Origin: Biscogniauxia marginata | Lineage: Eukaryota; Ascomycota; Sordariomycetes; Xylariales; Xylariaceae | Direction of reading: 5' to 3' | Assembly: GCA_022695795.1 (NCBI GenBank) | Contig: MU404112.1 | Coordinates: 1-64,000 of the forward strand | Length of the DNA: 64,000 nucleotides | In this document: positions 23,906 to 35,296 of the stretch, piece after piece | How positions within the stretch are numbered: the first letter of the stretch is position 1 | How the letters are laid out: every line of letters starts with the position of its first letter | Made by a program: the position numbers and the translations under genes | The notes under the pieces: model-generated | Databases searched by the model: none | What the model saw: the letters and a program-made list of their open reading frames with translations, nothing else | What the model was told of the DNA's origin: nothing

Positions 23906-24216
23906 CTGTCCTCAGAGCATCCACCCACTCTATGTCTCATGCACGGTGTGTATGATGACCGCGTATGTATGGCACTGTAACCTCTTGAAGTCGGAAGATG
24001 ACAGGAGTGAGTGTGCATGTAGGTGGATGGTGCTGTTCGTTGTGCGGGGATCTTATGAAGAAAAGCTTAAGCCGTTGGTCATCTGAGAAGTGGGTTGGTT
24101 TGGAATTCATGAAGTACCTCCTGGTCTTTCTGATATTAATTATGTCGGGTACCTAGGTTTGCATTTTCTTCTTATTTTCCCGTTTTGCCGGACGCAGCAT
24201 ATAAGCGCCAAGGTAC
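23906..24216. other. ATG10 upstream region
   Basis: Promoter side of ATG10, ending in a TAGGT/GGTACCTA word next to an AT-only island. No gene is supported. Confidence 0.4.
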
Positions 24217-24405
24217 CTATATAATATTCTTTTAATTTAACTTTAAACTATTTATTTAAGTTTACTTTTAAATATTATATAAATATTTATAAGTTTAAAA
24301 ACTTATTATTTAAATATTAAAATTAAAAAAAAATTAAATAAAATTAAATAAATATTATTATTAATTAATGTTGTACTTTATATTTATTTTAATTTAAAAA
24401 GTTCC
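24217..24405. repeat. AT-only island 4
   Basis: About 190 bases nearly free of G and C, bounded by a GGTACCTA word on the left. It sits between divergent ATG10 and the mannosidase gene. RIP-like composition; no coding sequence. Confidence 0.7.
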
Positions 24406-24976
24406 AGCTGTCCTTTTTAGATTTACGCCTTGACAAGTCACATTTATATTTGTATGTAGTTGGGACATTTATTCCGAGCAAACTGAACAGCGGACGTGTT
24501 TGCACCGACTTATTTAAGGGAAGATCAAAGGACACAATGCTATCAAGTATTCACCCAAGGTAATGCGACCTACTGACTAATCGGTGTACCGCAGGCAGGT
24601 ACCATACGTAGTTAAGGTAGCCCACCTCGCCTCACCTTTACCATATGTAATTTGCTTCTTTGTTGGTCAACTAACCAACACACATAGCGCGACCATCTTT
24701 ATCTTGCCTACCTTCACTCACCTTTCTGAATTATCACCTTGACATTCGAAGGCTCGTGTAGAGAGGGAGAGCGAGACAACGAGCATGTCACCTTCACCTC
24801 TTTAATTTGTTCTTGCCTTTGCTTCTCGTTGTCCATGTTCTTCTAAACTAACTTCAAACACTATCCACTACCCATTGCGACGAGTTGAGAACGACGACAG
24901 CTTCCTTTCTCGCGTTCATATCCAACACACTACTCATGGTGTAGGCATCGGTGCGATACCTTGGCTCGCCTGCTCC
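24406..24976. other. Mannosidase upstream region
   Basis: About 570 bases of spacer and leader. The open frame that reaches upstream of the mannosidase ATG has no in-frame ATG before 24977, so I assign it to the leader. Confidence 0.45.
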
Positions 24977-27174
24977 ATGAACGTTCGCGATCCCTTCAAT
25001 CTCCACCGGACGAGCGCCCTATCTATCCTCAAAACTACTGCCTCGCGCGCAGCTGCCGACCTGACCGAACGGGCCGTCGAGGCCAGTGTGAATGCCATCG
25101 AGAGAAGCAAGCAAGCTGTCGACGAGCTTGACATGTCATTCTCTATCCCTAAAAATGTCCCCTCCTTTGGCAACCCGCAGCGCCTAGTGGAGGATCACAT
25201 CTGGGGTAACACTGCCGTCACCGCCCGCGGTACCAACAAGAACGGTGGAATACTCGGTGGTGTGCAGGACCGTTTCTTCGACAACCGCAATACTCTCCCC
25301 ATGTACAAGGACAAGCCCTACGCCTACCCGGCCTCTCACCGCTCAAGACCACTCCGGCGGAGAAAGCGATCATTGGCTTTCGTCCTGCTGCTGGTGTCTC
25401 TGCTCTACTACTTTGGCGGATTCGGGCGGAACCATGATACAGCCGGTTCGTCAACCCCCGGGTGGTCTTGGCTCACATCCGGCTCCGGGGCCGAGAAGAC
25501 GGCAGATTGGTCTGAACGGAGAGAACACGTCGTCGAGGCTTTCACTTTGAGTTTTGATGCTTACGAGCGGTATGCTTGGGGTACGTATCCCGAGTTGTAC
25601 ATGGGCTCTTTGTACGCCGGTATCTTGGCTAACATGTCGTTCGCTTTATCTTCTATCTAGGTTATGACGAATTCCACCCTATATCGAAGAAGGGTCGTCA
25701 GATGGCACCCAAGGGATTGGGTTGGATCATAGTCGACGCCCTGGACACTATGATCCTAATGAATCTCACCTCCCGCCTAACTCACGCCAGAGAATGGATC
25801 TCTACCTCCCTAACCTACGATCAAGACCAGGATGTCAGCACCTTTGAGACCACCATCCGCATGCTGGGTGGCCTTCTTGCCGCCCACTATCTCTCTAACG
25901 AATTCCCCGAGCTGGCGCCGCTAGCCGAGGACGATCCTGGCGCACCTGGGGAAGATCTCTATCTAGAGAAGGCCAAAGATCTAGCTGACAAGTTAGTGGT
26001 TGCTTTTGACTCGCCATCTGGTGTTCCATATGCAAGCGTCAACATTGGCAAGTATGAGCCTCTGCCTGCTCATGACGAAGGCGGTGCGTCATCTACTGCC
26101 GAGACTACTACCTTGCAGCTTGAATTCAAATACCTTGCTAAACTGACTGGCGAGAAATATTTCTGGGACAAGGCCGAGAAGGTGATGGAAGTGGTCGATA
26201 ACAATGGAGCCGAGGCTGGTTTAGTGCCTATCTACATATACGCCACTGATGGCACCTTCAGGGGCCATAACATCCGTCTGGGTAGCCGAGGAGATTCTTA
26301 CTATGAGTACCTAATCAAGCAATACCTGCAGACAAACAAGCAGGAGCCCATCTACCTCGAGATGTGGGATGAAACACTGCAAGGTGTCCGCGATCATCTC
26401 GTCACTTATACGGAGCCTTCCGGGTTCACGATCATCGGAGAACGTCCTGAAGGTCTGGAAGGAGCACTCTCGCCCAAGATGGATCACTTGGTCTGTTTCA
26501 TGCCGGGTACAATTGCTCTTGGTGCTACCGGTGGATTGACTGAAGCAGAAGCCAAGCAGCAGCCAACCTGGACCAAGAAGAACGAAGCGGATATGCAACT
26601 AGCGAGAGAGTTGATGCAGACATGCTGGGGGATGTACAAGTGGATGGCAACGGGATTGGCGGCGGAGATCACATATTTTAACATTGCCACCCCGCCTCTG
26701 CCCGAATCTGCGCCACACCAGGCGCCCCCGAACTTTGACGAGGCTCCTGATGCGAAGTGGCGGAAGGACTACAACGTCCACGCGATGGATGTGCACAACC
26801 TACAGCGGCCAGAGACGGTGGAAAGTCTATTCTACATGTGGCGAATCACTGGCGACATCCAGTACCGCGAGTGGGGATGGGAGATGTTCAAGTCTTTCAT
26901 GAATTACACCGCAGTCGAGGATGGCGGCGGGTTCTCGAGTTTGTCAAACGCGAACAAGATACCACCGGTAATGCGGGACAACATGGAGAGCTTTTGGCTG
27001 GCGGAGACGTTAAAATACTTGTACCTACTCTTCTCGCCGGCCGATCTCCTCCCCTTGGACAAGATTGTCATCAACACGGAGGCGCACCCCCTGCCGCGGT
27101 TTGACATGGGTCAACTCTTCTCGACAGGATGGAAGCGGAAACTAAGAGGCGCAGATGGGAAGATAATTAAATGA
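24977..27174 (+). CDS. MNS1: ER class I alpha-1,2-mannosidase (GH47)
   Basis: Type II membrane glycosidase that trims Man9GlcNAc2 on N-glycoproteins in the ER. Two exons, 24977-25580 and 25661-27174, join to 705 aa. A cytosolic N-terminus of about 130 residues ends in a basic RRRKR stretch, then a single membrane segment (about 131-149, SLAFVLLLVSLLYYFGGF). The GH47 domain fills the lumenal part, from about residue 175: TFETTIRMLGGLLAAH, GSRGDSYYEYLIKQYL, DHLVCFMPGTIALGA, VHNLQRPETVESLFYMWRIT, MESFWLAETLKYLYLLFSP and a late NTEAHPL calcium-site motif. Acidic catalytic positions sit in those blocks. It is longer than yeast Mns1 (549 aa), mainly in the cytosolic tail, so a Golgi-type class I enzyme is the alternative. 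Confidence 0.92.
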
Positions 27175-27478
27175 AGCATGAAATGATAGTTTTACTGCTA
27201 TCTTTGTCCTTAATGCCGTCTAAATGCTAGGGTTGGTACCTAGAGTATTGTGATTATTAGTTGCTTGTAGACGATGTGGGAGACGGAATGGCAATCATTG
27301 GGTGACCCAAGCGGGCGGTAACTGCGAGGTTTGGCCAGGCTTTTATAAGGTACGGAGTAGGTACTAATGGAACATAAGCTACATAAGGTATGTATGTATC
27401 ATCCGTACCTATAGAATTAGCAGCTATAAACATGTAAACGCACTTGGTTTTAGGTACATATATGCGAGCCATGTCTGT
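27175..27478. other. Downstream spacer of the mannosidase
   Basis: Transcript end of the mannosidase and following spacer. It carries scattered TAGGTAC words. No gene seen. Confidence 0.4.
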
Positions 27479-27597
27479 TTATATATATATAAAGTATAAT
27501 ATATTTTTATTTAATTAATTTCGTTTTAATATAATATTTTAAATTTTATAAGTAGTAATTATTTATAATATTTAAATAAATATATATAGGTATTATT
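27479..27597. repeat. AT-only island 5
   Basis: About 110 bases of nearly pure AT, shorter than the others, followed directly by a TACCTA/TAGGTA cluster. RIP-like composition. Confidence 0.65.
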
Positions 27598-27682
27598 ATG
27601 AGGTACTCTAAATACCTACATTATGTACCTACCTTCTAGTATGCAGGTACATACCTACCTACCTACCTACCTATTAATATGT
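27598..27682. repeat. TACCTA tandem cluster
   Basis: Repeated TACCTA words including four near-perfect tandem ACCT units, adjacent to the AT-only island. It belongs to the same intergenic repeat family as elsewhere in the window. Confidence 0.7.
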
Positions 27683-28042
27683 ACCTAATGTAGTATCTCT
27701 ATCTCTAGCAAATGATGATGGTGTTATCTTGCCATGCATGTCGTTTTCTTATCTCGGGCAATAATGATAAGCGTCGCCATCGATCCTCCGTCCTCCCTCT
27801 CCTCCACTACCATCCATCTTCCCACAACAGGTCTTGCCAAGCGCAAGCGGCAGATCAGGGTCTTTTGGTGTAGGTATCATTTGACTAATTGAGCACGCTG
27901 TTCGCCCAACGTCAAAGCCAACGTCAAATGCACATACTGCTTTGCTACCCGTACCGACGACTGGAACCACCTCCGTATACCTGGTGCGCGCCGTTATCTC
28001 GCCCGCCCTCGAGGCGGATCACATCCTCAGACGACGTCCACC

Positions 28043-30055
28043 ATGCCGCCGCCTTATAGTAGTCGCGACATCGAGATGAACACCATCTTTACGATCAAGG
28101 AGGATTCGCTTGCGCCGGGCAGTAGCTACACCATGCGCGAGCCGCAATACGAAGAGACGGCGCCGCCGCGCTTCCTCGATCGTCTAGTTGACGGCTTCCG
28201 CCGCGATCCCAACCAGCACGCCACTCCAAAGAACCCTCTGGACGAGATTGCCGCCGCCGAGGCCGCCCAACTACACCGACCCTTCCTGCCCAGGAGGGGC
28301 TCGCAATCTCACTACTACGACGTGCGCCTGGCCAATCTACAGACTGCACAGTCGCATCTTGCCAGGAAGCTCAAGGGTCGCCATCTACAGATGATCGCTA
28401 TCGGTGGCTCCATTGGCACCGGTCTATTCGTCGCCTCCGGTCGCGCCCTCGAGGCCGGAGGCCCGGCTTCTATTCTCCTCGCCTATCTATTCGTCGGCTT
28501 CATGTTGTACTGCACCGTCCAGGCCTTGGGCGAGTTGGCCGTCTCCTTTCCCGTCGCCGGCTCCTTTTCTGCTTATTCGACGCGCTTCCTTGACCCCTCG
28601 TGGGGGTTTGCCATGGGCTGGAAGTATGTGTATCCCGACAGCCAATTTCTCTCTCTTTCTTTATCTGTCTATCTCCGGGCTTGACTAACTGGATTTTACT
28701 TACCAGTTATGCGCTGCAGTGGCTCGTCGCTCTGCCGCTTGAAGTCATCGCCGCCTCAATAACCATCACATATTGGAACCCTAACATAAACAAGGCTATA
28801 TTTGTCACCATATTCCTCATCGCCGTCGTTGTTATCAATCTGTTTGGCGTCAAGGGCTACGGTGAAGCTGAGTTTGTATTCGCAATTATCAAAGTCATTG
28901 CCGTCATCGGCTTCATGTGAGACATCTTGCCTGCCTCCCCCGCCTCCCCTACGTCACGAATCTCTTAGATTTGCTAACTTCGTGTCCCCTCGAAGCCTGC
29001 TTGGTATCGTCCTAAATATTGGGGGCGTGCCCGAAGGCGGATATATCGGAGGACTATACTGGAGGGACCCTGGCGCCTTCCATAACGGCTTTAAAGGCTT
29101 GTGTAGTGTTTTCGTCACCGCTGCCTTCGCCTTCGCCGGCACTGAACTGGTCGGCTTGGCTGCCGCTGAGACGGCAAACCCGCGCAAGTCACTTCCTACG
29201 GCCATCAAGCAGGTGTTCTGGCGTATAACCCTATTCTACATCGTCGCCCTGACGCTCATCGGCCTACTAGTGCCATATGATGACAAACGTCTCCTGCTAT
29301 CCGACTCGAGCCCGACTGTGGCGTCTCCATTCGTCATCGCCATCGAGAATGCCGGCATCGAGATTCTACCGTCGGTGATGAATGTGGTGATCCTCATTGC
29401 CGTGCTCTCAGTCGGAAACTCGTCCGTCTTTGGATCTTCACGGACCCTCGCTGCATTAGCAGACCAGAATCAAGCCCCTAGAATCCTGTCGTACATCGAC
29501 CGCCGCGGTCGCCCATTGGTCTCCATTCTTGTCGCCTCTTCAGTGGGGCTCATTGCCTACCTGGCCGATCTCAGCAACCAAGGTGAGGTGCTCGACTGGC
29601 TCGTTGCTATTTCGGGCCTCTCGTCCATCTTCACGTGGGCATCAATATGTTTGGCGCACATTCGATTCCGACAAGCGTGGGCGCGCAAGGGCCATAGCTT
29701 GCGGGAGCTGGCCTTCAAGTCTCAGGTGGGCGTCCTGGGCTCGTGGCTGGGTTTTGCCTTCAACATCCTCGTGCTGATTGCTCAGTTCTGGGTTGGCGCC
29801 TGGCCCGTTGGGTTCGAGAACATGTCCCCATCCGAGCTTGCCAAGAGCTTCTTCCTCGTCTACCTCGCCGCCCCCGTCGTCATCATTTTCTATCTTGCCC
29901 ATCGCTTCTTCCACAAGACCTCCATCATCCGTATCGCCGACATGGACATCGACACCGGCCGGCGAGACTTTAACCTGCCCATCCTCCTCGCCCAGGAAAA
30001 CGAGGAGAAGAGGGGCTGGCCCCGCTGGAAGAAAGTCTATAAGTTCTTATGCTAG
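28043..30055 (+). CDS. Fungal amino-acid permease (YAT/APC family)
   Basis: Plasma-membrane proton-coupled amino-acid importer. Exons 28043-28623, 28707-28916 and 28996-30055 join in frame to 616 aa. After about 115 hydrophilic residues comes the family entry motif LKGRHLQMIAIGGSIGTGLF, then about 12 hydrophobic segments. The signature GTELVGLAAAETANPRKSLP is intact, as are NSSVFGSSRTLAALADQNQAP and the late GFENMSPSELAKSFFLVYLA. The N-terminal cytosolic region and C-terminal tail are of usual size. Substrate cannot be told from sequence; it resembles general or dicarboxylic permeases. The alternative short frame that starts at 28802 is a shadow in a different frame for its first 60 residues. 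Confidence 0.93.
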
Positions 30056-31055
30056 CTAACTATAAGGGGTGGGGGGTTGGGGGGGTTAGTGAGCGGAATA
30101 CCAAGGAAGAGGCCTCGCGTGAAAGGGGGTGTTGTCATAACGTTGTTTCTAACTGCACATTTTTCTTCCTTTTCTAGACATGATTGAAGATGAGGATGAG
30201 ACATATGGGAGGGAGCAGGGCGTTTTTTTTTGCTGATCTATGATTTTTAGGACAGGCAAGTCTAAGAGAAAGAGGGAGTCAGGGGTTCGACCAGCTGTTT
30301 GTATATCTACTTATTTAGAGGCTTCGATCTCCGCTGTATATTATTAATGAAAGATAGACAGACGTGATGATGAATGAATAGACGAGTATGGAGGACCAAC
30401 TCAGTCAACTGCCTCGCTATTTAAACGTGTTCTCACTCTCACGATCATAACAAGAGTAAGGAAGGGACGGGCCAAAAGCAGCAGGTTTACTGGATATACC
30501 TTCTTTTTCTCGTATACTTATATACATTAATGAACCAAACTGAGATTAAGCAACCAGGCAGCCCCCCGGGAATGTTCCGCCCGCCCGCCAAACAAACCTC
30601 GTCATGGGAATATCGAAACAACGTCGAGACATGAAGAGGAAGACCCTGTGCATGATCCTGAAAATGTACAAACACTTATAGATGACCAGTACAATCAAGC
30701 AGACAGGAGTCAGGATGGGCCATTACTACCCGCACCCCAACCGACCCGCAGCTGAAAACTTATGCGTATAGCTCTCCAAATGAGAATTCTGGGAGTAGGA
30801 AACATAGCCCACGCCTGCTCTGCGTAGCAAAACGGGCTCAAATGAAAATCCGGTGGCCAGGTAGACAACACCCGAGCATAGTGTTCCTTGCCGAGCCCAA
30901 ACAAAGACAAAAAGAAAATGCCTGTGCTTAGTGTTCATGATTCATACGCGGGCATGTAAACATCGTCCATTGTTACAAGAAAGGATTGTGTGTATGCTGA
31001 TCGTTGTCAACTTTTCTCTGGCGTTTCAGCGCATAGATGCATTTTCCACGGTTCC
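30056..31055. other. Convergent spacer between permease and NTF2-like gene
   Basis: About 1 kb with G-rich sequence just after the permease stop and no gene I can support. A GGTTCGACC word near 30283 resembles a tRNA T-arm, but no tRNA body surrounds it. Short frames at 30710-30938 overlap in two frames and look random. Confidence 0.5.
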
Positions 31056-32778
31056 CTAGAAATCCCAGCTGAAGCTAGACTTTGCAGCCGCGGCAGGCTT
31101 TCTACCGGGGGCGGGATTCGTAGTAGCATGAGCATCGTCTTCGCCGAAAAACCAGTTTCGACTTGACCCCTTCCCACCTCCCATGCCGTCGCCTGCAATA
31201 GAAATACCTCGATCATCAATCGGTTGGGCGCTGTTCTTCGAGGGCACAGGCTTATTCTCCTTCTGAACAGGGGATTGATCGTAGGAAGACCAATTGGCGT
31301 CCATCATCTTAACCGCCTTCTTACGATCATCACCGACGCGGCCCTGCGATTGCGGCTTCTGGGCAGGCGAGTCATCAGTCATCGCCCAATGCGCATCAAA
31401 GTCCCGGCCGCGGTCCTTCAGATTTGTGATGGCACCGAGGGCTCGTGGTTCTCCCACGGGAGGCGCAACATTTTCGTCCTCGTCGTACAGGTTATTCTTG
31501 TATAAGCCTAGACCGTTGTTCTGGGTAGCACCGCGAGGGCGAGCAGATCGAGACTGACCTTGCGGCGTGCCGTCATCGACAAACTCGAAATGTGGTTCGG
31601 CATCGCGACGCGGCTTTCCCGGGGCAGGCTTACGTGCAGGTGTCTCCTGGACCTCGTCATTTTCGGTTCCCCAGTGGCGGACGTCCTGATTGCGGAGAAC
31701 CTTGGATGGTTGAGGCTTCCGTGGGGTGACAAAATCGTCAAAGGACCATTGACTGGAATGCTTCGTCTTCTGTGGAGTAGGATCGCCTATCTGTGGGGCG
31801 TCCTGGGGATCGGACCCATCGGCAAAGTCAAAGTGATTATATTTCTTGGGGTTGGGGCGGTAGAAGCGATCGGTTCGCCCATCTTGGGATGTCTGGACTT
31901 CCTCCTCTTCCTCTTCGGCGTCAAATAAGCGGCTCGGCTGGAAGTTCTTCCCAGCACCAGCCTTGGGAGCAATGGCCTTGCTGGGGGACTGGGATCGCTC
32001 GCGACCGGCACTTGGAGAAGCAGGGGCCTCGACTGGTTCGTCGCCCAAAATCTCGGCAAAATCACGTTGCCGTGGACGAGCTCCGCCCTTAGGAGAAATA
32101 ACGGATGCAATGTTCGGCTCAGCTTCCTCGCGAGGCGCAAACAAAGAAAGGGACGCGTGAGGATCGCGCAAGATATTGTTCGAATTTTCGCGAGAGCGAA
32201 CAGGCAAGTCACTGGAATTCTGAGTAGTAGCCACACCGCTAGAAGACGTGACACAGGTTTCAATCATCTTGATCTGATCTCGGCTGTCACGAATAGGCCA
32301 GTTTCGACCCGTCTTGCCGATGATGTCAAGTTGTTTGAGGAGGGAACCTTGATCCCAAGCCTGGCGAATCTGCCGGATCTTGCCGTCGCCGTCGAACGTG
32401 ACAATGTGCGTCTAAGAGGCGTACGAGTCAGCACCTAGACGACAGGAAAACGAGGCCCGGGATACGTACAACAGGGAGATAAACAACGCGATCAGCGAGA
32501 AAGTTGTCGTCCATAGCGGGCAGGTAAGGTCCACCGCCGGTGGCGAACTTGAGGACAGTGTCGACCTCGGCGGCTAGAGCATCTCGGCCTTCGATCACGC
32601 TGAGAAATTCTTCCTTCTCTTTCTTGAGCTGGTTGCGCGCCGCATTGAGGTGCTTGATTATGTCGGTTGCGCCTCTGTAGCTGGTAGTAGTGGTGATGTA
32701 GTGGAGGGAGGCGTCAGCAGCGAGCTGAGACGAGTTTGGCGCAGTGAGGAACTGCTGGTATACGGCTGCCAACGCCAT
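31056..32778 (-). CDS. NTF2-like domain protein with multivalent aromatic/acidic tail, 554 aa
   Basis: Two exons, 32778-32470 and 32411-31056, join in phase 0. Residues 1-145 form an NTF2/SnoaL-like fold (ALAAVYQQFLTAPNSSQLA at the start, then VVYLPVTHIVTFDGDGKIRQ, IRQAWDQGSLLKQLDIIG). The remaining 400 residues are disordered. They carry about eight copies of a short motif with an aromatic pair followed by acids and often Pro plus Arg/Lys: near 296 (HFDFADGSDP), 324 (QWSFDDFVTP), 350 (HWGTENDE), 377 (HFEFVDDGTP), 444 (HWAMTDDSP), 476 (NWSSYDQSP), 522 (NWFFGEDD) and the very end (SWDF). The repeats suggest a multivalent docking tail. I recognise the architecture as fungal but not an assigned function. 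Confidence 0.85.
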
Positions 32779-34894
32779 GGTGTGGAGGACGCGCCGACGG
32801 TTGACGAGACACGAGGTTTGTCGGATGTGTGTGGCTGCGGAGGACGACGAAAGCGCGCGAGGGTGGTGTATATAGTGGGCGTGTCAGTGTGTTACGATGC
32901 AAGATGTCGCGAAATTTCCACCAACGCAGCAATCGCAAAAGCAAGAATACGGGAGGCTGAAGGAGGTGATAAAAACGGGGTTGCAGAGGGAGACGAGGGT
33001 TAGAGGAAGAAAAGGTACGGGTGCGATGTTTTTGGCGTTTTGGCTCGGAAGGAAGAGTAGAGATAATTTGAGGTAGCGGTACCTACTGTACGTATAGACC
33101 ACTCAGTACCTGGGTAGGTACGTGAAGATGGATAGAGTCCACGTCAAATGGAGATGTATCACTCGGGTACCCGTCCCTTCGTACAAACACGCTGCTCTGT
33201 TTACATACCTCCTTCGTCCAGGGCATCCATGTCCCCTCCCTCCCCCTTCCTTCGTTTTTTTATTTATTAGTGTAGTTGCTAGGTAGGTACTACGTGACCA
33301 CTTGCCTAACCGATACCTACCTACCTACATGTAGTATCTACTGCATACAACTCCCGTCTAACCTACCTTGGTAGACACATACATACTCCCATACCCAATA
33401 CATCGCACATGAAAATACATATGTCACAACGTGCTAAACGTGATATGTATTCGTGTTTATATCGAACTCAAGTTCCTAAAAGTCACGTAGACATACCTTG
33501 CCTCTATACATACACAAGAGGAATAGTCTAGCGCAATAATAAGGAGAAAGGTATGGACAGATTCAAGGTTGGTGTCATTGAAGGATCGTGGAGGGGTTCA
33601 AGGGCCCCACGGTAGCCTTTGTTGTCTCACGGGGTTTTAACACTAACTACCGGGTAGGTATAATGTTCCGCAGCGTGCACCTGCAAATGCAAGCATACAT
33701 ACATGTACATATGGTATGTACCTGCTAAGGTACCCTCCTACCTTTACTGCAATCAATGCATCTAATAAATCATGAAGAGACTATACATCTCGTAAGACAA
33801 TATACCTAATATGTATGTAGTTTAGCTATCAACAAGATACATATACATACCAAACGTACAATTCATTAGATGAAACCCACGCATAGGTAGGTGTGGCAAA
33901 TATCTAGGTACCTACTGTTTCCATCCAATATCAGATTACACCTGCATAGGTCCCTACACTTTAGTGGCCCCTGCAAAACGGGGGTTTTCACTGTCATGGG
34001 TGGGATTAACGTTTCATACCTGCAGGGATTCTGCATGTTTCAAGTTAGGTCAGCAGCTTTTTCTACCTAGGTACCTACCTACATACACGTCAACAAGTTC
34101 GGCTCTTAGGTTGGTTTCGATATATCTACAACTAGACATTATCTCGGTATATAAATCATATATCTATATCTCTTCTACACACCATCCCTTCCCAACGCCC
34201 AAGTGACTCATCCTCCTTGTGAGGTAGTAATCAACGAACCTAACAGGCACAAGTTACTAGCCATAGTCCGCGATACCTCTCCCATTTCATTCCCCATGTA
34301 TGTTGCGTCAAGATGAATCTAACCACTTTGCCTCGCCGTTCACCCCCTTTCTGTTTTGTCTGCCCCCATCTCCAGTGTTAGTTGATCTCTTTGCTTAGTT
34401 TCAACTAGCAGCAACGCCACAGGAGATTCTCCTGTATCATAGGTGAACCAACCCACGGGCAAGTTTCCCCCCTTCAGATCTGCTGCCACTTTCAGAGGCC
34501 ATCGAGCCTGTTTGAACGTCTCAATCTTATGCACCAAGATAGGCTGCACCATGGTATGACTGCTGCCTGTTTCATGCTCAATTTCACCTGATCTCTCTGG
34601 ACAGCACACCCTGTTTCAGGCGTGCCTCTAACATGCATCTCGCAATTTTGGCTTATTGACAGCCTTACGAGTTAGCCATGCGCACGACCGATCCCGGGAA
34701 CTTGGTTTGGGGACGGTGGATGATATAAGTCGAGGTGAGCCTCAAGGCGGCACTACGTGATTCCTTCTACTACACATACGTTATTCTCCCGTATAACGCG
34801 ACGACGACCTGCCTGGTGCAGGCTATAATTTCCTAATTCAATTCCTGCTGGTATCACATAACTCCGTCTATCTTTATCACTTTATCTTCCGAAC
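32779..34894. other. Long intergenic spacer rich in TACCTA repeats
   Basis: About 2.1 kb. TAGGTAC/TACCTA words are dense at about 33080-33125, 33280-33330, 33650-33730 and 33890-34090. The open frames at 33964-34206 and 34340-34609 lack family features, and the second has no ATG start, so I leave them out. Part of it is the NTF2-like gene promoter. Confidence 0.5.
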
Positions 34895-35296
34895 ATGCAT
34901 GTCAAGCCAGAGCTCGCGCCGGCACTTGCAACCAAGCCGCAGCTCCATTCCAGAAGACACCACCATATTTACAATGGAATGGGACGGCTTCCTTTCGACT
35001 GCTGGGTCGGGAGCCCTACATTGTGTAATACAGCCTACGAAGATTACGCCTTTGTTTACGAAATAATTCTTTACTTTGATCACAACCGAGCCTGCACGAT
35101 ATATCGATCCTGGGAGGACTTCGAACGTCTACGAAAAACGATGGTCTTGTGGAAAGGTGCCGTGAGGTACAAGGACCGAAATGATGTCCAATTGATGCAT
35201 CATTTGCTCCGCGAGGCTCTTGTTAGGAGGCCGCGAGACTGCGCGTTAGAGTATTTCTTACGCAGGAGGATGGAGGATTGCGGCGGGTGTTGTTGA
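34895..35296 (+). CDS. Small PX-like protein with Cys-rich tail, 133 aa
   Basis: Single-exon frame with an ATG in a plausible leader. The core from about residue 48 reads EDYAFVYEIILYFDHNR, YRSWEDFERLRKTMVLW and LEYFLRRRMEDCGGCC. The beta-strand then W-x-x-F-x-x-L pattern recalls the first half of a phosphoinositide-binding PX domain, with a helix-rich end, but the usual PX proline-rich loop is not obvious. No signal peptide or membrane segment. The close of the protein on CGGCC could permit lipidation or metal binding; this is inference. The family assignment is weak; the coding call is moderately supported by the ordered pattern. Confidence 0.6.
   Translation: MHVKPELAPALATKPQLHSRRHHHIYNGMGRLPFDCWVGSPTLCNTAYEDYAFVYEIILYFDHNRACTIYRSWEDFERLRKTMVLWKGAVRYKDRNDVQLMHHLLREALVRRPRDCALEYFLRRRMEDCGGCC

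Noticed and set aside
30275..30300. GGTTCGACC word resembling a tRNA T-arm
   Set aside because: No D-arm, anticodon arm or acceptor stem pairs around it.
34340..34609. 89-aa minus-strand frame
   Set aside because: Starts at GTG, has no ATG, no splice partner and no family features.
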